Source: Psychrobacillus sp044762655 (GTDB lineage Bacteria; Bacillota; Bacilli; Bacillales_A; Planococcaceae). From it: a DNA stretch of 64,000 nucleotides. The stretch lies in assembly GCF_044762655.1 (NCBI RefSeq), contig NZ_JBIWER010000002.1, positions 496,001 through 560,000 on the forward strand. Direction: 5' to 3'. This document shows, piece after piece, positions 35,794-45,002 of this stretch. The notes beneath the pieces are model-generated. The model searched no databases and was not told the DNA's origin. It was given only the letters and a program-made list of their open reading frames with translations. The position numbers were made by a program, and so were the translations under genes. Within the stretch, counting starts at the first letter, position 1, and each line of letters begins with the position of its first letter.

Positions 35794-36474
35794 TTGGCTT
35801 CTTATCTCGTATACTTCGCGATAATTTTGTTATTGCCTTTGTATGCACAAATGAAAGTGAAGAGAACATATAAAAAGTATTCAAAAGTTCGTTCTACTTC
35901 TGGTATGACAGGTGCTCAAGTGGCAAGAACTATTTTAGATGCTAATGGACTATCGGATGTTCAAGTAGTAGAGAGCAGAGGATTTTTAAGCGATCACTAC
36001 AATCCAATGACGAAAATAGTGGCTTTGTCCTCACATAACTTTCATGAAGCTTCTGTTGCAGGATCTGCGATTGCAGCACATGAAGTCGGACATGCTATTC
36101 AACACAAAGAATCGTATTCGTTTTTAAACTTGCGTCATAAACTAGTGCCAGTTGCTAATATTTCATCTAATGCTTCTTGGATTTTCATCATGATTGGACT
36201 GCTAGCTAGCTTTTCTAATTTACTTCTAATAGGAATTGTTCTGTTAGCAGCAGGAGTTGTATTCCAAATTGTTACGTTACCCGTGGAATTTAACGCTTCA
36301 AACCGCGCGATGAACCAAATGGTATCGCTTGGTGTAATTCGCAATGAGGAAGAACGTCACGCGAAAAAAGTATTAAGTGCTGCTGCATTAACATATGTAG
36401 CTGCAGCCGCAGTAGCTGTTCTAGAATTATTACGTTTAGTATTAATCTATACAGGAATGACTCGCAACGATTAA
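35794..36474 (+). CDS. Membrane zinc metallopeptidase (YugP-like)
   Basis: 226 residues, start TTG 35794 after GAGAGGGGGAAAAG. The zinc site HEVGH is near residue 96 (AAHEVGHAIQHKESY), flanked by an N-terminal helix and three or four C-terminal membrane helices. This is the Zn_peptidase_2 family, to which B. subtilis YugP belongs. A third ligand is probably in PVEFNASNRA. Substrate unknown. Closed by the terminator at 36487. Confidence 0.82.
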   Translation: MASYLVYFAIILLLPLYAQMKVKRTYKKYSKVRSTSGMTGAQVARTILDANGLSDVQVVESRGFLSDHYNPMTKIVALSSHNFHEASVAGSAIAAHEVGHAIQHKESYSFLNLRHKLVPVANISSNASWIFIMIGLLASFSNLLLIGIVLLAAGVVFQIVTLPVEFNASNRAMNQMVSLGVIRNEEERHAKKVLSAAALTYVAAAAVAVLELLRLVLIYTGMTRND

Positions 36475-36486
36475 AAAATTGAAAAA

Positions 36487-36524
36487 TGGAGAGCGATGAC
36501 ATAAGTCATTGCTCTCCAGTTTTG
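36487..36524 (+). terminator. Terminator after the zinc peptidase gene
   Basis: TGGAGAGCGATGAC-ataa-GTCATTGCTCTCCA (one G-T pair) then GTTTTG. The T run is short. Confidence 0.8.
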
Positions 36525-36558
36525 TTTCAATAGTGAAATTTAATGGATAAATTTCTCG

Positions 36559-36684
36559 TTTCGCAAGTAAAACATTGAATAGTGAGATTTAAAAGAAGTA
36601 GTACCGCGAGTAACCCTAAGAAAACGCTAGTATGGACCAAATGAGCGCTAGTTAAAGGCTTTTGAACGCTAATATATGATTGAA
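36559..36684 (+). repeat. Degenerate 21-bp tandem repeat, about six units
   Basis: The core CGC-AGTA/CGCTAGT recurs with C at 36562, 36605, 36625, 36646 and 36667. The steps of 20-21 bases leave one weak unit near 36583. The best units read AACGCTAGTA and AGCGCTAGTT with a TTTTG-type end. Confidence 0.6.
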
Positions 36685-36888
36685 TATTGAAATCTCCTTT
36701 GCTATTATAAATAACTATATATTAGTAAATAACCTGTTTAGAAGTTGACTTGTATCTTTATTCATCTTTTTCGGTCCTATAGTATTAGCTCTTTTCAAAT
36801 TGTAAAATTATATCTAATAACTTATTGATTGGATTGATAAAATCAAAAAGGGATTATACAAGTATCATAACTGAACAATCCCATCTAA

Positions 36889-37758
36889 CTAATCTATCGG
36901 GTTTTTCTCATCATCTAACGTGAAACCTTCACCCATTACATCCTTTACTTCCGTTATAGATACAAATGCATGCGGATCAACGGAGCTAATAACCGTTTTC
37001 AAAGCGCTAAGCTGGTTTTTTGCCACGACACAATAGATTACTTCCCGACTATTTTTTGTAAAATGTCCATGTCCATTTAATATAGTCACACCGCGCGATA
37101 ACTTATTCGTAATAATATCTGCAATCTCATTTTGTCTCTCGGAAATGATAAATGCGCCTCTGGCAGAATAAGCACCTTCCTGTACAAAGTCGATAACCCT
37201 TGCTCCCACATATACCGCTACAAGTGTATACATCATGGAACGCTCGTTTAGGAAGGTTGTCCATGATAATAATATGACAAATGCATCAAAGATAAACATT
37301 GTTTTCCCCATACTCCAGCCCTTGTATTTAAATACAAGACGGGCAATGATATCTACGCCCCCAGTAGTGCCTCCATACTTGAAAATAATTCCTAAGCCTA
37401 AACCTACGAACACACCAGCAAATAGGGATACTAGAAACAGGTCGTCTTCTAACCCTAACTGAAACTCATAAATATTAAACAACTTTAGAAATACTGATAC
37501 TGAAACTGTTCCGATCAGTGTATAGGCAAACATTTTTCGACCAAGTAGCTTCCACCCAATGATGAACATTGGTATATTTAACAGAAGATTCATCAAGGCT
37601 ACATCCCAGTTAAATACAAAATATAAAACGAGGGTAATACCAGAAAATCCACCTTCTCCAAGTTCATTTTGCATATTAAAATGAACAAAGCCAAAACTAT
37701 AGATGGCTGCACCGAAAATTATCATGACAATATTTTTAAATTTAAGTCCAAGTCCCAT
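36889..37758 (-). CDS. ypjC: YitT-family membrane protein YpjC
   Basis: A 289-residue protein. Five membrane helices fill about residues 8-185 (including the family motif KYGGTTGGVDIIARL). A C-terminal DUF2179 domain at about 205-280 (GAFIISERQNEIADIITNKLSRGVT) follows, with the typical GHGHFTKNSREVIYCVV. The start is behind GGGGTGGAACA on the minus strand. In B. subtilis ypjC lies between ypjB and ypjD, so position agrees. Transport role not established. Confidence 0.87.
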   Translation of the reverse strand: MGLGLKFKNIVMIIFGAAIYSFGFVHFNMQNELGEGGFSGITLVLYFVFNWDVALMNLLLNIPMFIIGWKLLGRKMFAYTLIGTVSVSVFLKLFNIYEFQLGLEDDLFLVSLFAGVFVGLGLGIIFKYGGTTGGVDIIARLVFKYKGWSMGKTMFIFDAFVILLSWTTFLNERSMMYTLVAVYVGARVIDFVQEGAYSARGAFIISERQNEIADIITNKLSRGVTILNGHGHFTKNSREVIYCVVAKNQLSALKTVISSVDPHAFVSITEVKDVMGEGFTLDDEKNPID

Positions 37759-37864
37759 TGTTCCACCCCACTTATTAGTTCATACTTAAGTTATTATCAA
37801 TTATTTTGATGGCTTTGACAACTAGAGGATAAATTTATTACGATGGAAAAGGAGAGATTATATT

Positions 37865-38197
37865 TTGACAGATAAAAAAAGTTTATTTGAACTACAACAA
37901 AAAGTAGATTTATACATAAATCAATATAGAGAAGGTTACTTTCCTCCCCTAGAGCTATTAGCAAGACTAACAGAAGAATTGGGAGAGCTTTCTAGAGAGA
38001 TTCAACATAAGTATGGTACAAAGAAGAAAAAAGATACAGAAGTAGAAAAAGAGATAGCTGATGAACTGGGAGATTTCTTTTTCGTTTTAATCTGCTTAGC
38101 AAATGCGGAAGGTATTGATCTGCAAAAGTCATTGGAACAAGTTTTGAATAAATACAATACACGAGACAAAGATAGATGGACAAAGAAGGAGGAATAA
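37865..38197 (+). CDS. ypjD: MazG-like nucleotide pyrophosphohydrolase YpjD
   Basis: 110 residues; start TTG 37865 after AAAGGAGAG. A single MazG-type all-alpha domain has the metal-binding ELGELSREI (EExxE-like) and the second acidic motif EKEIADELGDFFFVL, which would cleave NTPs to NMP and pyrophosphate. It precedes dapB by two bases, as in B. subtilis, and the ribosome site of dapB lies in its last codons. Confidence 0.88.
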   Translation: MTDKKSLFELQQKVDLYINQYREGYFPPLELLARLTEELGELSREIQHKYGTKKKKDTEVEKEIADELGDFFFVLICLANAEGIDLQKSLEQVLNKYNTRDKDRWTKKEE

Positions 38198-38199
38198 TA

Positions 38200-38976
38200 A
38201 TGGTTATAAAAGTAGCAGTTGCTGGGCCAAGAGGTAAAATGGGAAGAGAGGCAGTAGCAACGGTCATTAACAACAAAGATTTTTTATTGGTAGCAGTTTT
38301 AGATTCGAAGAAAGAAATGGAGTGCCTAGGTGATAAAATTCCTATCTTCACTTCTTTAAACTTATTAATAGAGCAAACTGAACCTGATGTATTGGTTGAT
38401 CTTACAGTACCTTCAGCCGTATTTGAGCATGCAATGACTGCATTGGAATTTGGGGTAAGACCTGTGATTGGAACTACAGGCTTTACTGATTTACAATTAG
38501 ATACATTACGCAACAAAGTAGAAGAAAAACAAGTAGGTTGTATTATCGCGCCTAATTTTTCGATTGGTGCAGTCCTTATGATGAAGTTTGCACAAACAGC
38601 AGCAAAATATTTACCAAATGTGGAGATTATCGAAATGCATCACGATCAAAAGGTAGATGCACCTTCAGGAACAGCTATAAAGACGGCTCAAATGATTCAG
38701 CAAACACGCGACTCGATGAAGCAAGGTCATCCGAGTGAGGAAGAAACTATTCAAGGGGCAAGAGGAGCAAATATGGATGGCATGCATATTCATAGTGTCC
38801 GTTTACCTGGTTTAGTTGCTCATCAGCAGGTAATGCTAGGTGGAGAAGGACAATTGCTTACGCTTCGTCATGACTCCTTTGATCGCGCTTCCTTTATGTC
38901 TGGAATTGTACTGTCTATTGAGGAAGTCATGAAACGTAATGTACTGACTTACGGTTTAGAGGATATTATATTATAG
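38200..38976 (+). CDS. dapB: 4-hydroxy-tetrahydrodipicolinate reductase
   Basis: Reduces the dihydrodipicolinate precursor for lysine, diaminopimelate and dipicolinate, the last needed in spores. ATG 38200 lies seven bases after AAGGAGG, giving 258 residues; an in-frame codon at 38176 inside ypjD lacks a ribosome site. The NAD(P) motif GPRGKMGREA is near residue 9, and the catalytic block IEMHHDQKVDAPSGTAI contains the His pair and Lys. Confidence 0.96.
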   Translation: MVIKVAVAGPRGKMGREAVATVINNKDFLLVAVLDSKKEMECLGDKIPIFTSLNLLIEQTEPDVLVDLTVPSAVFEHAMTALEFGVRPVIGTTGFTDLQLDTLRNKVEEKQVGCIIAPNFSIGAVLMMKFAQTAAKYLPNVEIIEMHHDQKVDAPSGTAIKTAQMIQQTRDSMKQGHPSEEETIQGARGANMDGMHIHSVRLPGLVAHQQVMLGGEGQLLTLRHDSFDRASFMSGIVLSIEEVMKRNVLTYGLEDIIL

Positions 38977-38986
38977 GAGGTAAAAA

Positions 38987-39394
38987 ATGAGAATTGCATT
39001 AGTTGCACATGACCAGAAAAAAGAAGATTTAATACAGTTCGTAACTGCCTTTAAATCAATATTAGAGGATCACGAATTATTTGCTACTGGAACAACAGGA
39101 ACTAGAATTATCGATGAAGTCGGCTTAGATGTATTTAGATATAAGTCAGGACCACTAGGCGGAGACCAACAAATAGGCTCTGCAATTGCCAATAACGAAA
39201 TGGATATGGTTATATTTTTCCGTGATCCACTTACTGCCCAGCCACATGAGCCGGATGTAACTGCGCTCATTCGACTTTGTGATGTATATCAGATTCCGCT
39301 TGCAACTAATATGGGAACAGCTGAAATTTTGTTAAAAGGTATTGAAGAAGGATTTTTAGATTGGCGTTTATTGGAAGAGAGACGTTCACGTTAG
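38987..39394 (+). CDS. mgsA: Methylglyoxal synthase
   Basis: 135 residues. Converts dihydroxyacetone phosphate to methylglyoxal when phosphate is limiting. Signature residues are present: ALVAHDQKKEDL at the start, the phosphate-binding GTTGTRI, and the catalytic region GPLGGDQQIGSAIA and FFRDPLTAQPHEPDV. ATG follows TAGGAGG. In B. subtilis bshB1 follows, but here bshA starts 12 bases after the stop. Confidence 0.95.
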   Translation: MRIALVAHDQKKEDLIQFVTAFKSILEDHELFATGTTGTRIIDEVGLDVFRYKSGPLGGDQQIGSAIANNEMDMVIFFRDPLTAQPHEPDVTALIRLCDVYQIPLATNMGTAEILLKGIEEGFLDWRLLEERRSR

Positions 39395-39405
39395 GAAGTG
39401 GTTAA

Positions 39406-40536
39406 ATGCGTAAATTGAAAATAGGTATTACTTGCTATCCAACAGTTGGAGGATCAGGAGTAATTGCAACAGAACTTGGGAAAATGCTTGCAGCAAAAGG
39501 GCATGAAATACATTTCATCACTTCAGGAATCCCTTTCCGATTAAATAAAATATATCCAACAATCACATTTCACCAAGTCGAAGTGAATAGTTATTCTGTT
39601 TTTCAATATGCTCCATATGACATTGCACTTGCCAATAAAATGGCTGAGGTAATTGTAGACCAACAATTAGATGTATTGCATGTCCATTATGCAATACCTC
39701 ATGCAGTGTGTGCTATTTTAGCTAAAGATATAGCTAATTCAGATATTGGTATTGTGACAACTTTACATGGCACAGATATTACAGTATTAGGCTATGACTC
39801 TTCCCTAAAAGGTGCTATCAAATACGGAATAGAGAAATCAGATATCGTTACAGCGGTATCTAACTCTCTTGCCCAAGAAACGATGGATTTAATAGCACCA
39901 GATAAAGATATTGAGACGATATATAATTTTATAGATGAACGAGAATACACCAAAAAGGATTCAGGTAACCTAAAAGAACTATTAGGGATAAAACCACATG
40001 AAAAAGTAGTTATTCATGTTTCTAACTTTAGAAAAGTGAAGCATGTACCGGATATAGTAAACAGCTTTAAATTAATTCATGATGAAGTTCCTTCTAAGCT
40101 GCTGTTGGTCGGGGATGGCCCTGAAAAACATCCTGTGATGGAATCTATTAAAGGCACTTCCATCGAAAACGAAGTGTTGTTTTTAGGGAAACAGGAAAGT
40201 TTATCGGAGCTTTATGCAGTAGCAGATCTTATGTTGTTGCTTTCTGAAAAAGAGTCTTTTGGTCTTGTGTTACTGGAAGCAATGGCTTGTGGAGTACCCT
40301 GCATCGGGACGAATGTAGGAGGAATTCCCGAAGTAATTACGAATGGTGAAAACGGCTATATCGTTGAATTAGGCGATTTTGAGAAAGTAGCGGAATATGG
40401 TTTGAAAATTTTACAAAACCCGACATTACATAAACAAATAGTAGATAGATCAATTGAGATTGTTCAGGATCGTTTTAATTCAAAAAGCATTGTTGAACAA
40501 TACGAAGCGATGTATGAAAGAGTGGCGAGAAAATAG
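39406..40536 (+). CDS. bshA: Bacillithiol glycosyltransferase BshA
   Basis: A 376-residue GT4-family retaining glycosyltransferase that joins GlcNAc from UDP-GlcNAc to L-malate, the first step to bacillithiol. The N-terminal GITCYPTVGGSGVIATELGKMLA and the C-terminal nucleotide-sugar block (EKESFGLVLLEAMACGVPCIG) are intact. Together with ypdA (3925) it shows that the cell uses bacillithiol. The deacetylase bshB is not in this cluster. Confidence 0.94.
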   Translation: MRKLKIGITCYPTVGGSGVIATELGKMLAAKGHEIHFITSGIPFRLNKIYPTITFHQVEVNSYSVFQYAPYDIALANKMAEVIVDQQLDVLHVHYAIPHAVCAILAKDIANSDIGIVTTLHGTDITVLGYDSSLKGAIKYGIEKSDIVTAVSNSLAQETMDLIAPDKDIETIYNFIDEREYTKKDSGNLKELLGIKPHEKVVIHVSNFRKVKHVPDIVNSFKLIHDEVPSKLLLVGDGPEKHPVMESIKGTSIENEVLFLGKQESLSELYAVADLMLLLSEKESFGLVLLEAMACGVPCIGTNVGGIPEVITNGENGYIVELGDFEKVAEYGLKILQNPTLHKQIVDRSIEIVQDRFNSKSIVEQYEAMYERVARK

Positions 40537-40540
40537 CGTT

Positions 40541-41722
40541 ATGAAAAATCGGTGGCCAGCAGCTTATAAAATAATAGATGAACTGGAACGAGCAGGTTTC
40601 GAGGCATTTGTAGTCGGAGGGGCTGTCCGAGACTTTGTACGTAACGCACCTGTGAATGATGTGGATATAACCACGAATGCTACGCCAATAGAAGTCAAAG
40701 CAATATTTCCTCACACAATTGATGTAGGGATAGAACATGGTACTGTATTAGTTGTATCGGATGAGTCTATTGAGGTAACTACGTATCGTTCGGAATCGAC
40801 TTACTCAGATTTTAGAAGACCAGATGAGGTTACATTCGTGCGTACTTTAAAAGAGGACTTACAAAGACGAGATTTTACGATAAATGCAATGGCATTAACA
40901 AAAGAGGATGAGCTGGTAGATTATTTCGGAGGAAGACAAGCTATCGAAAAAGGAATCATTCAGGCTGTAGGAAATCCTCAGCTTAGATTCTCAGAAGATG
41001 CACTACGAATGTTACGAGCGATACGTTTTTCGGCACAATTGAATTTCTCTCTTGAGCCAAATACATTGGATGCAATTCGTGCGTTGCATGCACATATCGC
41101 ACATGTTTCCATCGAAAGAGTGAAAGTCGAGATGGAGAAAATATGGTTAAGTGATTTTCCCTTTAAAGGGATGGAATTATTTGTAGACAGTGGGTTATCA
41201 AGTAATTTTCCAGGTGACTGGGAAGGCAGACTTAAAAGTTGGGCTGACTTTTGTAGCTTTAACGTGAAAGCAAATGGATGGGCATACTTTACTCTTTTGC
41301 AGAGTGATGTGAAGGTTAATGAACTGTTAAATTATTATAAATGCTCAAATGAAGAGAAAAGACATGTGAAAAACGTTTTAGAAGCAGTGCATAGTTTAGC
41401 AAAAGGCACTTGGACAACTGATGAATTATTTCAGTTTAGTGAGGATGTATTATCGGTTGCATACTTTTTTGGGAATTCGGTTCTTTCAAAGGAAATAACC
41501 GAACCATTTGAGCTATTATTAAAACGAAAACGTTCCATTCCAATTGCCTCCAAAAAAGATATGGTAGTCAATGGAAATGACCTCATGGAATGGGCAAACG
41601 ATAAAAGAGGCCCGTGGATAAAAGAAGTGTTAGATAGATTAACGAGCATGATTGTAAATGGTCATATTAAAAATGACAGACAAGAAATAAAGGGATGGTT
41701 TTCGCATGAATATCTCCATTAA
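40541..41722 (+). CDS. cca: CCA-adding tRNA nucleotidyltransferase
   Basis: Adds CCA to tRNA 3' ends. ATG 40541, four bases after the bshA stop, gives 393 residues, close to the 397 in B. subtilis; the ribosome site is weak, so coupling to bshA is likely. The class II head domain has FVVGGAVRDFV and the catalytic DVDITTNA. The template Arg motif (RRDFTINAMAL) and the LRAIRFSAQ block follow. Its end overlaps birA by 17 bases. Confidence 0.95.
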   Translation: MKNRWPAAYKIIDELERAGFEAFVVGGAVRDFVRNAPVNDVDITTNATPIEVKAIFPHTIDVGIEHGTVLVVSDESIEVTTYRSESTYSDFRRPDEVTFVRTLKEDLQRRDFTINAMALTKEDELVDYFGGRQAIEKGIIQAVGNPQLRFSEDALRMLRAIRFSAQLNFSLEPNTLDAIRALHAHIAHVSIERVKVEMEKIWLSDFPFKGMELFVDSGLSSNFPGDWEGRLKSWADFCSFNVKANGWAYFTLLQSDVKVNELLNYYKCSNEEKRHVKNVLEAVHSLAKGTWTTDELFQFSEDVLSVAYFFGNSVLSKEITEPFELLLKRKRSIPIASKKDMVVNGNDLMEWANDKRGPWIKEVLDRLTSMIVNGHIKNDRQEIKGWFSHEYLH

Positions 41723-42695
41723 AGAAAAAATTCTTTCTACTCTATTAAATGCAAACGGGGAACCTGTTTCCGGACAGAAGCTTGCAGATGAATTGGAAAT
41801 TTCACGAACAATGATCTGGAAGCATTTGAAAAGTATTGAAGAGGATGGCTACGTAATTGAAGCCATCAAAAAGAAAGGCTATATTTTACAGTCTATACCT
41901 GATTTAGTTTCTCCTGCGCAAGTTATTCCTAAGCTAAGCACAAAGTATTTAGGAAGAAATATGGATTATTATACAACTTGCGAATCTACACAAGTTATAG
42001 CGGCAAATAAAGCACGGGAAGACGCTCCTCATGGAACAGTTATTATTGCTGAGGAACAAACTGCTGGAAAAGGAAGATTAGAAAGAAGCTGGGATTCTAG
42101 TGCAAACAAAGGCATATGGATGAGTGTCATTATTCGTCCAAAAATTAGTCCGGAGTTTGCTGCACCATTCACACTTGTTTCTGCTGTCGCTATCACTCAA
42201 GCAATTCAAGAGGTGACTAATCTTGCTCCTCAGATTAAATGGCCAAATGATATCCTTATTAATGGAAAAAAAGTTACAGGAATTTTGACTGAGTTACAGG
42301 CTGAGATGGATATCGTCCATTCCATTATTATAGGTATCGGTGTCAATGTAAATCAGGAATTGAGTACATTTGACGAATCGATTCAATCAATTGCGACGTC
42401 ACTGAAAATAGAAACGGGGGAAGAGATAGATCGTTCCTTGTTAGTAGCTAAAATCCTTTATTATTTGGAGAAGTATGGAGATTTGTACGTAGAAAAAGGC
42501 TTTAAACCTATTAAAATTCTTTGGGAAAGTCATAACTGCACAATTGGCAAACGCATACGTGCCACTATGTTGCGAGAAACCATTGAAGGTGTTGCCTTAG
42601 GTATTACGAATGATGGAGTTTTAGAACTAAAACTAGACAGTGGTGAAATTCGTGGTGTATATTCCGCAGATATTCATTTACTGGAAAGAAGTTAA
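41706..42695 (+). CDS. birA: Biotin-[acetyl-CoA-carboxylase] ligase and biotin repressor
   Basis: A bifunctional 329-residue protein. A winged-helix domain (about residues 5-65; LADELEISRTMIWKHLKSIEEDGY) suggests it represses biotin genes as well as charging carboxylases. The ligase domain has the biotinyl-AMP loop GTVIIAEEQTAGKGRLERSW and the KWPNDILINGKKVTGIL block. The last part is an SH3-like C-terminal domain. ATG 41706 lies inside cca, preceded by AAAGGGATGG. Confidence 0.95.
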   Translation: MNISIKEKILSTLLNANGEPVSGQKLADELEISRTMIWKHLKSIEEDGYVIEAIKKKGYILQSIPDLVSPAQVIPKLSTKYLGRNMDYYTTCESTQVIAANKAREDAPHGTVIIAEEQTAGKGRLERSWDSSANKGIWMSVIIRPKISPEFAAPFTLVSAVAITQAIQEVTNLAPQIKWPNDILINGKKVTGILTELQAEMDIVHSIIIGIGVNVNQELSTFDESIQSIATSLKIETGEEIDRSLLVAKILYYLEKYGDLYVEKGFKPIKILWESHNCTIGKRIRATMLRETIEGVALGITNDGVLELKLDSGEIRGVYSADIHLLERS

Positions 42696-42807
42696 TTTGG
42701 ACGAATATCATTTTTTTTGTTATTCTGTATGTGTTGGGCAGTATCTTATTCGAACTGCACCTTTAGAAAAAAGTTTGTTTAACTAAATAGTCTGCCTTGA
42801 TCTACAT

Positions 42808-42855
42808 GACAGGGACGGAGAAAACCTATGAACATAATTTTTCTGCCCTTCTGTC
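42808..42855 (+). ncRNA. Candidate leader-RNA hairpin upstream of panB
   Basis: In the 222-base gap before panB, GACAG pairs with CTGTC, and inside it AGAAAA pairs with TTTTCT, with unpaired bases between the two helices. Firmicute panB leaders often carry the conserved pan RNA motif, a hairpin with bulged bases. I cannot align this one to the published consensus from memory, so the identity is only a suggestion. Confidence 0.3.
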
Positions 42856-42917
42856 CAAATTGGAATAGGAGGGTTTTTATATGGTTTTCTCTTCACTACA
42901 AATGGAGGGATAATAGT

Positions 42918-43775
42918 ATGAAAACAACGAGTAACTTTATTAGTATGAAAAAAAACAATGAGAAAATTACGATGATGACAGCTTACGATTTTCCAACGGC
43001 AAAATTTGCAGAAGATGGAGGAATGGATATGATTCTAGTCGGAGATTCACTAGGGATGGTAGTGCTCGGCTATGATTCTACTGTACTCGTAACAATGGAT
43101 GATATGATTCATCATGGTAAAGCTGTTAGACGTGGCGCCAAGGATACTTTCCTGGTAGTTGATATGCCTTTTGGAACATTTCATGGTTCTCTAGATCAAG
43201 CGCTTACAAATGCGGTTCAATTACTGCAGCAAACAGGTGCACAGGCTGTGAAACTAGAAGGTGCGGATGCTGTTTTACCCGTCATAGAAAAATTGACTTT
43301 TGCAGGAATTCCAGTTGTCGCCCATCTTGGTTTATTACCTCAATCTGCTGGCGTATTAGGTGGCTATAAAGTACAAGGTAAAACTGCCGCAGCAGCAGAA
43401 AAGTTAATAGAAGATGCTAAATTATGTGAGGAAGCAGGGGCTTGTGCGGTCGTTTTAGAATGTATTCCACACCAGCTGACAGAAACAATTTCTAAATCTC
43501 TTACAATCCCTACAATAGGAATTGGAGCGGGTGCCGCAGCAGACGGTCAAGTATTGGTGTTCCATGATATGGTGAAGTACGGTACACATCATATTCCTAA
43601 ATTTGTTAAGGAATTTGCAAATGTAGGGGAACCGATTCTGGCAGGTATCAAGCAATATGTAGATGAAGTAAAAAATGGTACTTTCCCAACATTGGATCAT
43701 TCCTTTACGATGAAGGAAGAACAACTTTCACAACTATATGGAGGCAATCATGCAAACAGTACAAACGATCAATGA
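42918..43775 (+). CDS. panB: 3-methyl-2-oxobutanoate hydroxymethyltransferase
   Basis: Makes ketopantoate, the first step in pantothenate synthesis. ATG 42918 follows ATGGAGGG and gives 285 residues; a longer in-frame upstream reading has no homology. Conserved blocks include MTAYDFPTAKFAEDGGMDMILVGDSLGMV, the metal-binding Asp residues, and KLEGADAVLPVIEKLTFAGIPVVAHLGLLPQS. It overlaps panC by 26 bases. Confidence 0.95.
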   Translation: MKTTSNFISMKKNNEKITMMTAYDFPTAKFAEDGGMDMILVGDSLGMVVLGYDSTVLVTMDDMIHHGKAVRRGAKDTFLVVDMPFGTFHGSLDQALTNAVQLLQQTGAQAVKLEGADAVLPVIEKLTFAGIPVVAHLGLLPQSAGVLGGYKVQGKTAAAAEKLIEDAKLCEEAGACAVVLECIPHQLTETISKSLTIPTIGIGAGAAADGQVLVFHDMVKYGTHHIPKFVKEFANVGEPILAGIKQYVDEVKNGTFPTLDHSFTMKEEQLSQLYGGNHANSTNDQ

Positions 43776-44580
43776 GCTAAAACAAATAATTGCTATAAAT
43801 AAAGATAAAACAATTGGTTTTGTTCCCACGATGGGTTATTTACACGAAGGTCATCTGGCACTGTTAAACAAATCAAGAAGTGAAAATGATTTAGTAGTGG
43901 CGAGTATTTTCGTCAATCCTGCCCAATTTGGACCAAATGAAGACTTAGATCGCTACCCAAGAGATATCAAAAGAGATACACAGCTAGCGACGAGTGCCGG
44001 TGTAGATATATTATTCATACCAACACCAGAAGAGATGTATCCATTTGAAAGTAGTATCTCAATTACAGTAGGAGAGCTTTCGAAAAAGCTATGTGGTGAG
44101 AGCAGACCTGGTCATTTTGATGGAGTTCTTAAAGTAATCACTAAATTATTTCATCTCGTTCAGCCAACGAAGGCATATTTTGGACAAAAGGATGCACAGC
44201 AGTTAGCGATTATTGAGACATTTGTGAAAGCGTATAACTTTCCTGTTGAAATAGTTCGAGTACAGACAGTGAGAGAATCAGACGGCCTTGCTAAAAGTTC
44301 TCGTAATGTATTTTTAAGTGAACAGGAACGTGCAGAGGCTATTCATTTGTATAAAGCTTTGCAGTTAGCGACTATTACATGGGAAGAAACAAATGATTTA
44401 ACAGTAGCAATAGTTAAAGGAAAAGAGCATATTGAACGTAATACGTCTGGTAAAATCGATTATTTTGAAGCGTTATCGTATCCTTCGTTGCAGCCAGTGT
44501 CGGATGATACAAAGGAAGTTTTGTTTGCCACAGCTGTATTTTTTGAGAAAGCTCGTTTAATAGATAATATTTTAATCTAA
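43750..44580 (+). CDS. panC: Pantoate-beta-alanine ligase
   Basis: ATP-dependent joining of pantoate and beta-alanine. ATG 43750 is behind ATGGAGG within the end of panB, giving 276 residues. The nucleotidyltransferase motifs are FVPTMGYLHEGHLALL (the HxGH class) and the KSSRNVFLSEQER block, which matches KMSKS-type segments. YFGQKDAQQLAI is also conserved. Confidence 0.95.
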   Translation: MQTVQTINELKQIIAINKDKTIGFVPTMGYLHEGHLALLNKSRSENDLVVASIFVNPAQFGPNEDLDRYPRDIKRDTQLATSAGVDILFIPTPEEMYPFESSISITVGELSKKLCGESRPGHFDGVLKVITKLFHLVQPTKAYFGQKDAQQLAIIETFVKAYNFPVEIVRVQTVRESDGLAKSSRNVFLSEQERAEAIHLYKALQLATITWEETNDLTVAIVKGKEHIERNTSGKIDYFEALSYPSLQPVSDDTKEVLFATAVFFEKARLIDNILI

Positions 44581-44606
44581 TATATAAGTTAAAGGATGTG
44601 TAACAC

Positions 44607-44990
44607 ATGTTACGAATGATGTTAAATGGTAAAATTCACCGCGCAGTTGTCACGGAAGCGGATTTAAATTATGTAGGAAGTATTACAATTGACCAGAATA
44701 TATTAGATGCTGTGGGAATGCTTCCAAATGAAAAAGTGCATATCGTTAATAATAATAACGGTGCCCGTTTCGAAACATATATCATCTCTGGTGAACGTGG
44801 AAGTGGAGTGATTTGTGTAAACGGAGCAGCAGCACGCTTAGTGCAACGTGGGGATGTAGTGATAATTCTTTCGTATGCTTATGTGATGAATGAAGAAGCA
44901 CAATCACATAAGCCAACAGTTGCGATTATGAACCAAGATAATACTATTGATCAAATTATTCATTACGAACCAGAAGCTACAGTTATGTAA
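44607..44990 (+). CDS. panD: Aspartate 1-decarboxylase
   Basis: A 127-residue pyruvoyl enzyme that supplies beta-alanine for PanC. The self-cleavage site is Gly24-Ser25 in YVGSITID, where Ser25 becomes the pyruvoyl group. The NGAAARLVQRGDVVIILSYA region is also typical. With panB and panC it completes the pantothenate branch. In B. subtilis dinG follows; here synteny ends. Confidence 0.96.
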   Translation: MLRMMLNGKIHRAVVTEADLNYVGSITIDQNILDAVGMLPNEKVHIVNNNNGARFETYIISGERGSGVICVNGAAARLVQRGDVVIILSYAYVMNEEAQSHKPTVAIMNQDNTIDQIIHYEPEATVM

Positions 44991-45002
44991 TGGAGAAAAA
45001 TT

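Larger units (their letters stand above)
36475..36888 (+). other. Gene-free stretch between convergent genes
   Basis: A 414-base gap between the plus-strand peptidase and the minus-strand YitT gene. It holds a terminator and a 21-bp-period repeat. The last 200 bases are plain AT-rich sequence with no feature I can name. Confidence 0.7.

Noticed and set aside
42697..42917. T-box or tRNA-like leader before panB
   Set aside because: No T-box core sequence (TGGNACCGCG type) or specifier-loop arrangement was found.
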